Shown in pieces: positions 1-6,460 of a stretch of 9,116 nucleotides of DNA. Every line of letters starts with the position of its first letter. Within the stretch, counting starts at the first letter, position 1. The position numbers and the translations under genes are program-made. The stretch covers positions 1 to 9,116 of the forward strand of contig CAIUEQ010000091.1 in NCBI GenBank assembly GCA_903898215.1, written 5' to 3'. A model generated the notes under the pieces. That model was not told the origin of the DNA. It did not search any database and worked only from the letters and a program-made list of their open reading frames with translations. The DNA is from an uncultured Bacteroidota bacterium (lineage in GTDB: Bacteria; Bacteroidota; Bacteroidia; UKL13-3).

Positions 1-3000
1 ATAGATGTTCATACAAAAGCTGATTACAATAATATGGGTAATATCCTATTTGGAACTGTGCAGGATATCACTGAATACAAACATATAAATGAGGCATTAC
101 ATAAAAGTCATTTAGTTATAAAACAATCAGAATTTGATCTGGCACAAGCTCAATCTGTGGGGAAAATTGGAAGTTGGAAATGGGATATTTTAAATAGTAA
201 AGTAACCTGGTCAGATGAAATGTATAGGATTTTTGGTATTGATAAATTTAAATTTAATGGCAGACTAGAAGATGTGATAAAAAATGTGATTCACCCTGAC
301 GACCTTTATGTCGTTTTACCTTCAAATGCAGAAAAGTTTGCAAATAAAAAATATAATGAATACAGAATAATCTTACACGATAATTCTATTCGAAATATTT
401 TGGCAATAGCTGGTGAGACTATTTTTGACAAAGAAGGAAATCCTACATTTCTAACAGGAATTGCTCAAGATATAACCGACAGAAAAAAGATAGAAGAAGA
501 AATAAAAAGCGAACACGAAAACGTTTTTAGAATTCTTGAAGCAACCAATGCCGGTACCTGGGTATGGAATATGCAAACCGGAGAAATGAAATTTAACGAA
601 CGTTGGGCTAATATTATCGGATATACATTAGATGAAATATCTCCAACATCAATTGAAACATGGATTGATTATGCTCACCCAGAGGATCTCATTACTAGCA
701 ATTCCCTGATTGAAAAACATATTAAAGGGGAACTCGAATACTATGAGTTTGAATCAAGAATGAAACATAAAAATGGGCATTGGATTTGGGTGTTAGACAG
801 AGGGAAAATAACTAAGTGGAGCGATGATGGAAAACCTTTGATAATGCAAGGAACTCATCAGGAAATTACTGAAAGAAAAAAAAATGAAATAGCACTAATA
901 TTGAGTGAACAGAATTTAAAACAGAGTGAAATTGTAGCAAAGTTTGGAAACTGGAGATTGAATATCCAAGAGAATATTATCTACTCATCAATTGGTGCAC
1001 AAAAAATTTATGGCACAAATAAAGAGAAGATGTCGGTTGATGAGCTGAAAAAATTCAGGTTACCCGAATATGATTCAATTTTAGATGATGCGATGCTGGG
1101 GTTGTTAAAGTTTAACCAACCATACGATATTGAGTTTAAAATTAAACGTGAAGGTGATGGTAAAATTGTTGACATTCATTCGAAGGCAGAATATGATTCT
1201 GAGTTAGGGACTGTTTTTGGTGTGATTCAGGATATCACCGATTTTAAAATAAAAGAAATAGCGATTAAAGACAGTGCAATCAATTTAATACAAGGAGAAC
1301 GAATTGCTAAAACAGGCAATTGGAAATTATTTGTAGATGATAATATTCTCCATGTTTCGGAAGGAGTAAAATTGATTTTAGGAATTGATAAAAACGAAAT
1401 CCCGTTTGATGAATTTAAACATTCGTGTTTAACAGCATATCAGTCAAAGTTTAATGATTCAATAGATTTTGTAATAAATGGAGGAAAATCTTCGGCTTTT
1501 GAATTAAAAGTGAAACACTTTAAAACAGGGAAAATTATTGATATCCTTTCGTTGCTTGAGCTAGATGAATCAACACTCAATGTTTTTGGAATTGTAATGG
1601 ACATTACCGAACAAAAGGATTTGAGTTCTAAGAATAAAATATTTTCGCAAACCATCGAGCAAAGCTTTGTATCAATCATCATTACCGATACTTTTGGAGA
1701 TATTGAATATGTAAATCCGAGGTTTACAGAAAGTACCGGTTATACTTTTGAAGAAGTGGTCGGTAAAAATCCACGATTTTTAAAAACCGGCAATACATCA
1801 TTAAAAGAATATGAAAAAATATGGGAAACAATTATTTCAGGTAAGAGTTGGCAAGGCGAATTTCTAAATAAAAAAAAGAACGGAGAAGTATTTTGGGAAT
1901 CTGCTGTGATTTCGCCAATGCTAAATGAATTAGGGCAAATAATCAATTTTCTATCTGTAAAACTTGATATCACTCAATCAAAAAGCATCTCTGAAAAATT
2001 AAAACATAACGAACAAAAATTCCGATCTGTTACTCAATCCGCCCATGATGGTATTATTTCAACAGGAAAGAACGGAGATATTATTGGTTGGAATAAAGGT
2101 GCAATGGAAATTTTTGGTTATCGAGAAGAAGAAATCAATGGCAATAAATTGAATGCAATTATTCCTTCCATTTTTTTGGATTCTAAAATTGTTTCAATAT
2201 CCAATCTATTGAAAATTGGTGATGATTTTTTTACAGGAAAAACTATTGAAGCGAAAGCCATTCATAAGTTTGGAAATGAATTTCCTGTCGATTTATCATT
2301 GGCCCAATGGGAAACAAATGAAGGGATGTTTTTTACAATTATTGTAAGGGATATTTCTGAACGTAAAAAGTCAGAGATCTATAATAAAAAAATAACCGAT
2401 GATATTATTCAACGAAACAAAGACCTCGAACAATTTACATATATCGTTTCCCATAATTTAAGAGCTCCCGTAGCTAACATAAAAGGATTTAATGATATCC
2501 TCAATACCATTGAACTTAACGAATTTGAAAAGGAAGAAATGCTTAAAGGAATATCTACTTCGGTACATAAACTTGATGATGTAATTTCAGATTTGAATTA
2601 TATTTTACAAGTAAAACAGCATGTAAATGAAAAAAAAGAGATCGTAAATTTTACTGAGTTAATCAATGATCTTACCTATTCTCTTGGGTTAAAAACTAAT
2701 AACAACGATATCGTTATTTTATCTGATTTTGGTGAAGTGGAAGAAATGAATACTTTAAAAAGTTACATGAACAGTATTTTTTATAATATCATTTCTAACA
2801 GTATAAAATATAAACAAACTGAAGTGAATTCTGTTATTGAGGTATCAAGCAGGAAAGAAGACAATACACTATTTCTTAAGTTTAAAGACAACGGTCTGGG
2901 TATTGATATGAAAAAAGACGGTGGTAAAATATTTGCCTTGTATAAACGGTTTCATACCCAACATGCCGAAGGGAAAGGCGTTGGAATGTTTATGGTAAAA

Positions 3001-3087
3001 ACTCAAGTAGAAGCTCTTGGAGGACAAATTAGCGTGACCAGTGAAGTAAATAAAGGAACAGAAATTTTAATCAAATTTAATTTATAA
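1..3087 (+). CDS. Multi-PAS sensor histidine kinase (5' truncated by window edge)
   Basis: Predicted ATP-dependent autophosphorylating histidine kinase that would sense signals through stacked PAS domains and pass phosphate to the receiver encoded next door. The frame is open from base 1, and the window starts inside a PAS domain (its end reads GTVQDITEYK), so the ATG at 34 is internal. Numbering from that ATG, six further PAS/PAC units lie at about 40-152, 164-283, 295-404, 417-527, 535-650 and 662-778, most closing with a DI(T/S)-type PAC motif. The second and third carry HPDD/HPED as in PAS_3-type domains. The kinase core follows: H-box SHNLRAP with phospho-acceptor His807, N-box Asn922 (ISNSIKY), G1 box DNGLG at 952-956 and G2 box GKGVG at 980-984, so it appears catalytically intact. 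No transmembrane segment is visible in this portion, suggesting a soluble protein, but the missing N-terminus could change that. The family call is secure; the signals sensed are unknown. Confidence 0.93.
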   Translation: MDVHTKADYNNMGNILFGTVQDITEYKHINEALHKSHLVIKQSEFDLAQAQSVGKIGSWKWDILNSKVTWSDEMYRIFGIDKFKFNGRLEDVIKNVIHPDDLYVVLPSNAEKFANKKYNEYRIILHDNSIRNILAIAGETIFDKEGNPTFLTGIAQDITDRKKIEEEIKSEHENVFRILEATNAGTWVWNMQTGEMKFNERWANIIGYTLDEISPTSIETWIDYAHPEDLITSNSLIEKHIKGELEYYEFESRMKHKNGHWIWVLDRGKITKWSDDGKPLIMQGTHQEITERKKNEIALILSEQNLKQSEIVAKFGNWRLNIQENIIYSSIGAQKIYGTNKEKMSVDELKKFRLPEYDSILDDAMLGLLKFNQPYDIEFKIKREGDGKIVDIHSKAEYDSELGTVFGVIQDITDFKIKEIAIKDSAINLIQGERIAKTGNWKLFVDDNILHVSEGVKLILGIDKNEIPFDEFKHSCLTAYQSKFNDSIDFVINGGKSSAFELKVKHFKTGKIIDILSLLELDESTLNVFGIVMDITEQKDLSSKNKIFSQTIEQSFVSIIITDTFGDIEYVNPRFTESTGYTFEEVVGKNPRFLKTGNTSLKEYEKIWETIISGKSWQGEFLNKKKNGEVFWESAVISPMLNELGQIINFLSVKLDITQSKSISEKLKHNEQKFRSVTQSAHDGIISTGKNGDIIGWNKGAMEIFGYREEEINGNKLNAIIPSIFLDSKIVSISNLLKIGDDFFTGKTIEAKAIHKFGNEFPVDLSLAQWETNEGMFFTIIVRDISERKKSEIYNKKITDDIIQRNKDLEQFTYIVSHNLRAPVANIKGFNDILNTIELNEFEKEEMLKGISTSVHKLDDVISDLNYILQVKQHVNEKKEIVNFTELINDLTYSLGLKTNNNDIVILSDFGEVEEMNTLKSYMNSIFYNIISNSIKYKQTEVNSVIEVSSRKEDNTLFLKFKDNGLGIDMKKDGGKIFALYKRFHTQHAEGKGVGMFMVKTQVEALGGQISVTSEVNKGTEILIKFNL

Positions 3088-3091
3088 AATT

Positions 3092-3505
3092 ATGCAGTAC
3101 AAAAAACAGTTTTTCATTGTTGATGACGACCCATTTAACAATAAAATATGTACCATGATTATTAAATCGGTTTATACCGAGTCGGAAATAATCACCTTTA
3201 CAGAACCTGAAAAAGGACTAGGATATCTTCGTGATAAATACTCATCTTCAACAGATGATCTTACCACAATTTTGTTGCTTGATATAAACATGCCAACAAT
3301 GTCGGGATGGGAATTTTTAGAAGAATATGAAAAACTCAGTGATGAAGTAAAAGACCATATTGCTATTTTTATTTTATCGTCATCAGTTGATCAAGGTGAT
3401 ATTGAAAAAACAAAAGAATATCGTTGTCTCGATTTTATTTCGAAACCATTATCGGTTACAGCATTAAAAAATGCTCTTGCATTAGTATCTCCAAGGCCAA
3501 TGTAA
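3092..3505 (+). CDS. Single-domain CheY-like response regulator
   Basis: A 137-residue stand-alone receiver domain, the likely phosphotransfer partner of the kinase upstream. It begins 4 nt after the kinase stop codon, which implies one transcript and perhaps translational coupling. The canonical receiver residues are present: acidic pair Asp11-Asp12 (in FIVDDDP), phospho-acceptor Asp64 in LLLDINMP, Ser96 at the conserved Ser/Thr switch position and Lys118 in the KP motif, so it should be phosphorylatable. The protein ends shortly after the last helix of the receiver fold, with no DNA-binding, enzymatic or other output domain. The output must therefore be protein-protein contact or further phosphorelay, as for CheY or Spo0F type proteins. 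The ATG at 3092 fits the start of the first beta strand. No Shine-Dalgarno motif is visible, and the preceding bases are A/T only, as is usual in Bacteroidota. Confidence 0.93.
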   Translation: MQYKKQFFIVDDDPFNNKICTMIIKSVYTESEIITFTEPEKGLGYLRDKYSSSTDDLTTILLLDINMPTMSGWEFLEEYEKLSDEVKDHIAIFILSSSVDQGDIEKTKEYRCLDFISKPLSVTALKNALALVSPRPM

Positions 3506-3529
3506 GTGTTGTTTTAGTTTAACTTTTTA

Positions 3530-3599
3530 ACTTGAGTTCGGGATAAGAATTTTACTAATGCTTTTTTAAAATCTGTATTAGTATTCACCGAGTTTAAGT
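3530..3599 (+). other. Long imperfect hairpin in the 3' UTR of the kinase/receiver transcript
   Basis: Bases 3530-3541 pair with 3588-3599 over all 12 positions, counting three G-U pairs (3534/3595, 3536/3593, 3537/3592). An inner stem pairs 3553-3561 with 3575-3583 over 9 positions, including one G-U pair (3560/3576), around a 13-nt loop. All four wobbles are G-U in + strand RNA and would be A-C mismatches in - strand RNA, so the structure belongs to the transcript that reads through the receiver gene. No T-run follows it, so it is not itself a terminator; the true terminator comes about 80 nt later. It could be a 3' UTR stability element, a protein-binding site or part of a small RNA, or it could be chance pairing. 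No known RNA family is recognised. Confidence 0.35.
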
Positions 3600-3677
3600 A
3601 TGGGGTTGCTACTTTTGATTTAGAACAGAAACAATTTTAATTGTTCAGGGCATAAAGTGTTTTTGAAATTATTAAAA

Positions 3678-3707
3678 AAAAAGTCCCCAATTTCTTGGGG
3701 ACTTTTT
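3678..3707. terminator. Bidirectional Rho-independent terminator between receiver gene and gyrA
   Basis: A perfect 13-bp inverted repeat (3678-3690 with 3695-3707) has a GTCCCC/GGGGAC core and a 4-nt loop. The A/T ends of the stem supply a U-tract in both directions: five T on the + strand (3703-3707), and nine T in - strand RNA, complementary to the A-run at 3674-3682. It sits 17 nt beyond the gyrA stop codon and about 170 nt beyond the receiver stop codon. It therefore most likely ends both convergent transcripts, with the stronger U-tract serving gyrA. Confidence 0.9.
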
Positions 3708-3723
3708 GAATTTCTAAACAAAC

Positions 3724-6270
3724 TTATTCGATGATAGGCGCATCAGGCGAATCAACTATTGGAGTCTCTCCTATTTGTTCTTCTCCGTTTATGTTTTCGG
3801 TTCCTTCAACTATTTCTTCGTCATCACTTCCTTCAATATAATCGATCTTGGCAACCGAAGCTATTTCATCTTTATCGCCAATATTAATCAATCGAACTCC
3901 TTGTGTAACTCGTCCAATCACTCTCAGATCTTTTACAGCAATGCGAATAGTAATTCCAGATTTATTGATGATCATCAATTCGTCTTTATCTGTTACATCT
4001 TTTATCGAAACTAACTTACCGGTTTTATCAGTAATGTTCATAGCCATCACTCCTTTTCCGCCACGGTTGGTAATACGATAATCTTCCACATCAGTACGTT
4101 TTCCCATTCCATTTTCGCTAACTACCAATACATTGCTCAGCTTAGGATCTTCAACAGCAACCATTCCCATTACAACATCACCTTCTGCTAATCTGATAGC
4201 TCTAACCCCTGTAGCACCACGACCCATCGGGCGAACAGTTTTTTCGTTAAAGCGAATAGCTTTTCCTTCTTTACTTGCAATAATAATTTCTGAAGTTCCG
4301 CTGGTTAATCTTGCTTCAACCAACATATCTCCTTCTCTTACATTTATGGCATTGATACCATTAGCACGAGGGCGTGAATATGCTTCGAGAGTAGTTTTTT
4401 TGATAGTACCATTTTGAGTACACATCATTACAAAATTGTTATTTAGATATTCAGGATCGCTCAAGTTTTTCACATTCAGATACGCCATGATTTTATCATC
4501 AGCAGGCATATTGATGAGGTTTTGAATTGCACGTCCTTTGGTATCTTTTCCACCTTCAGGGATTTCCCAAACTTTCATCCAGAAACATCTTCCCTGAGTA
4601 GTAAAGAACAATAAATAATTATGGTTTGTAGCAATAAATAAATGTTCAACAAAATCTTCCTGACGACTTGCAACACCTCTTGAACCACGGCCTCCTCTAT
4701 TTTGAGTGCGGTATTCAGTTAATGAAGTACGTTTGATATAACCCATGTGTGAAACAGTAATCACTACTTCATCATCGGCAATCAAATCTTCCATGCTCAT
4801 TTCGTCACCGGCATGAACAATTTCGGTTCTGCGAGCATCACCGTATTTTGTTTTCATTTCGGTAAGCTCATCTTTAATAATTTGCATTCTCAATTCTTCA
4901 CTTGCCAAAATCGATTCGCAATAAGCAATGAATTTCATTAATTCATTGTATTCATCTCTGATTTTATCACGTTCGAGTCCGGTAAGTTTTTGTAAACGGA
5001 GATCAAGAATTGCTTTTGCCTGAAGCTCGCTCAGCTTAAAGTTTTCCATCAAACCAGTTTTCGCTTCATCAACAGTTTTTGATGCGCGAATTAATTTGAT
5101 TACTTCATCAAGATGATCGAGAGCAATTAATAAACCTTCTAAAATATGTGCTTTCTTTTTTGCTTCGTCTAATTCGTATTGAGTTCTGCGAACAACAACT
5201 TCATGTCTGTGATCCACAAAATGACGAATCAAGTCTTTAAGATTCAACATCTCAGGACGACCTTTAACAAGAGCAATATTGTTTACGCTAAAAGAAGTTT
5301 GAAGGGCAGTGTATTTGTATAATTTATTTAAAACGATATTTGGAATAGCATCACGTTTAATATCATAAACAATGCGCATTCCATCTCTGTCACTCTCATC
5401 ACGAATTTCTGAAATTCCTTCAATTGTTTTTTCGTTAATCAGATCAGCAGTTTTTGAAATCAACGTTGATTTATTGATCTGGTAAGGAATTTCTCTAACA
5501 ACAATTTGATCTTTTCCGGTTTTGCTGGTTTCAAATTCAGCTTTAGCACGCATTACAATTCTTCCACGTCCGGTTTCAAATGCTTCTTTCACGCCTTCGT
5601 AACCATAAATGATACCACCGGTTGGGAAATCTGGAGCTTTAATAAACTGCATCAATTCGGCAATGGTGATTTCTTTATTTTCGATATAAGCGATAATCCC
5701 TTCAATACATTCTGTTAGGTTATGAGGAGCCATATTTGTGGCCATACCAACAGCAATACCAGATGCTCCGTTTATTAACAGATTGGGTATTTTTGAAGGC
5801 AGAACAGTTGGTTCGCTTAGTGAATCATCAAAATTCGGGCGAAAATCAACCGTGTTTTTATCAATATCATTTAAGATTTCTTCAGCTAATCTGCGAAGTC
5901 TAGCTTCAGTATAACGCATTGCAGCAGGCGGATCACCATCTATTGAACCAAAGTTTCCCTGTCCGTCAACTAAAAGATAGCGAACGTTCCAGTCTTGAGC
6001 AAGCCTAACCATGGCATCGTAAACTGATTGGTCACCATGTGGATGATATTTCCCTAAAACTTCACCAACAATACGTGCCGATTTTTTATGCGGACGATTT
6101 GCTGCTAAGCCTAACTCGGTCATACCGAATAATACTCTGCGGTGAACCGGTTTTAATCCATCACGCACATCAGGTAAAGCACGCGATACAATAACCGACA
6201 TCGAATAATCGATGTAGGCTGTTTTCATTTCATCTTCAATGTTGATGGTAATAATTCTGTCTTCTGCCAT
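3724..6270 (-). CDS. gyrA: DNA gyrase subunit A
   Basis: GyrA pairs with GyrB in the A2B2 type II topoisomerase that introduces negative supercoils using ATP; GyrA makes the double-strand break and wraps DNA. At 848 residues it has normal full length. Visible features in order: the start MAEDRIITINIEDEMKTAYI, the quinolone-resistance region around KYHPHGDQSVYD (residues 74-85), catalytic Tyr120 in AAMRYTEAR, the coiled-coil tower with DLRLQKLTGLE, the GyrA box QNRGGRG at 523-529, the C-terminal beta-pinwheel with repeated RG(G/A)KG/TGV-like blade motifs, and a strongly acidic tail after KIDYIEGSDDEE. The GyrA box and complete wrapping domain separate it from ParC. Gln81 stands where E. coli has Ser83, and Asp85 matches E. 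coli Asp87. The ATG at 6270 fits the usual family N-terminus; no Shine-Dalgarno motif is evident. It appears monocistronic, insulated by terminators at both ends. Confidence 0.98.
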   Translation of the reverse strand: MAEDRIITINIEDEMKTAYIDYSMSVIVSRALPDVRDGLKPVHRRVLFGMTELGLAANRPHKKSARIVGEVLGKYHPHGDQSVYDAMVRLAQDWNVRYLLVDGQGNFGSIDGDPPAAMRYTEARLRRLAEEILNDIDKNTVDFRPNFDDSLSEPTVLPSKIPNLLINGASGIAVGMATNMAPHNLTECIEGIIAYIENKEITIAELMQFIKAPDFPTGGIIYGYEGVKEAFETGRGRIVMRAKAEFETSKTGKDQIVVREIPYQINKSTLISKTADLINEKTIEGISEIRDESDRDGMRIVYDIKRDAIPNIVLNKLYKYTALQTSFSVNNIALVKGRPEMLNLKDLIRHFVDHRHEVVVRRTQYELDEAKKKAHILEGLLIALDHLDEVIKLIRASKTVDEAKTGLMENFKLSELQAKAILDLRLQKLTGLERDKIRDEYNELMKFIAYCESILASEELRMQIIKDELTEMKTKYGDARRTEIVHAGDEMSMEDLIADDEVVITVSHMGYIKRTSLTEYRTQNRGGRGSRGVASRQEDFVEHLFIATNHNYLLFFTTQGRCFWMKVWEIPEGGKDTKGRAIQNLINMPADDKIMAYLNVKNLSDPEYLNNNFVMMCTQNGTIKKTTLEAYSRPRANGINAINVREGDMLVEARLTSGTSEIIIASKEGKAIRFNEKTVRPMGRGATGVRAIRLAEGDVVMGMVAVEDPKLSNVLVVSENGMGKRTDVEDYRITNRGGKGVMAMNITDKTGKLVSIKDVTDKDELMIINKSGITIRIAVKDLRVIGRVTQGVRLINIGDKDEIASVAKIDYIEGSDDEEIVEGTENINGEEQIGETPIVDSPDAPIIE

Positions 6271-6406
6271 ATCTTCTATAAATACTGATTATTAACTATA
6301 AGTATTCCAATGCTTGCAAGGTATGATATTAACGCTTAGAAACCGTGTGAAAATACCCACATTTTTTATAGTTGTTGTGGATAATGAATTACCTGTTTTG
6401 TTAAAT
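6271..6406 (-). promoter_or_regulatory. gyrA upstream region, presumed promoter
   Basis: This is the non-coding stretch between the gyrA start and the terminator of the next gene, so the gyrA promoter should lie here. No clean match to the Bacteroidota consensus (TTTG, about 19 nt, TAnnTTTG) was found. The best reading on the - strand is TTG at 6319-6317, an 18-nt spacer and TAGTTAAT at 6298-6291, which matches the -7 element only weakly. The TTG overlaps an 8-bp palindrome, CTTGCAAG (6313-6320). The location is sound, but the exact promoter is not resolved. Confidence 0.4.
6376..6384 (-). promoter_or_regulatory. Candidate DnaA box upstream of gyrA
   Basis: The - strand reads TTATCCACA, the exact high-affinity DnaA-box 9-mer of E. 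coli oriC, about 106 nt upstream of the gyrA start. A second sequence with one mismatch to the relaxed consensus TTWTNCACA, ATTTTCACA, lies about 30 nt closer to the gene near 6346-6354. The site could let DnaA influence gyrA transcription. One perfect 9-mer in 9 kb is not rare by chance, and there is no box cluster of the kind expected of an origin. Confidence 0.3.
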
Positions 6407-6436
6407 AAAAAAGGACAGGTTTACCCTGCCCTTTTT
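6407..6436 (-). terminator. Rho-independent terminator of the T9SS surface-protein gene
   Basis: A 12-position stem (6408-6419 with 6425-6436) encloses a 5-nt loop, with GGACAGG opposite CCTGCCC at its core. The one non-Watson-Crick position (6415/6429) is A-C on the + strand but G-U in - strand RNA, so the hairpin favours - strand transcription. In that direction it is followed by TTTTTTATTT. It begins about 25 nt beyond the TAG stop codon of the surface-protein gene, and so separates that gene from gyrA. Confidence 0.85.
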
Positions 6437-6460
6437 GTTAATAATTTTAAAACTTAAGTT

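Noticed and set aside
34..36. ATG as start of the histidine kinase
   Set aside because: The frame is open upstream to base 1, and the ATG sits inside the end of a PAS/PAC domain, so it is an internal methionine of a longer protein.
1440..1973. Short antisense open frames under the kinase gene
   Set aside because: They lie opposite a clearly conserved PAS-coding frame, show no recognisable motifs and have no separate expression signals.
2017..2370. FixL-like heme-binding PAS domain next to the kinase core
   Set aside because: The closing FFTIIVRDISERK resembles FixL-type PAS, but there is no histidine at the expected proximal heme-ligand region (IPSIFLDSKIVSISN).
3517..3600. Integron attC-like site around the hairpin after the receiver gene
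   Set aside because: GTTTAAC at 3517-3523 fits the RYYYAAC half-site, but no matching GTTRRRY partner was found at the right end, and there is no integrase or cassette context.
3630..3645. Small inverted repeat AACAATT/AATTGTT
   Set aside because: It is only A/T-rich 7-bp arms with a 2-nt spacer, expected by chance in such AT-rich DNA.
3775..5718. Short + strand open frames opposite gyrA
   Set aside because: They are antisense shadows of a highly conserved housekeeping gene with no protein-family features.
6313..6320. CTTGCAAG palindrome as an operator in the gyrA leader
   Set aside because: The 8-bp palindrome does not extend further and has no second copy nearby. It is too short to support a regulator site.
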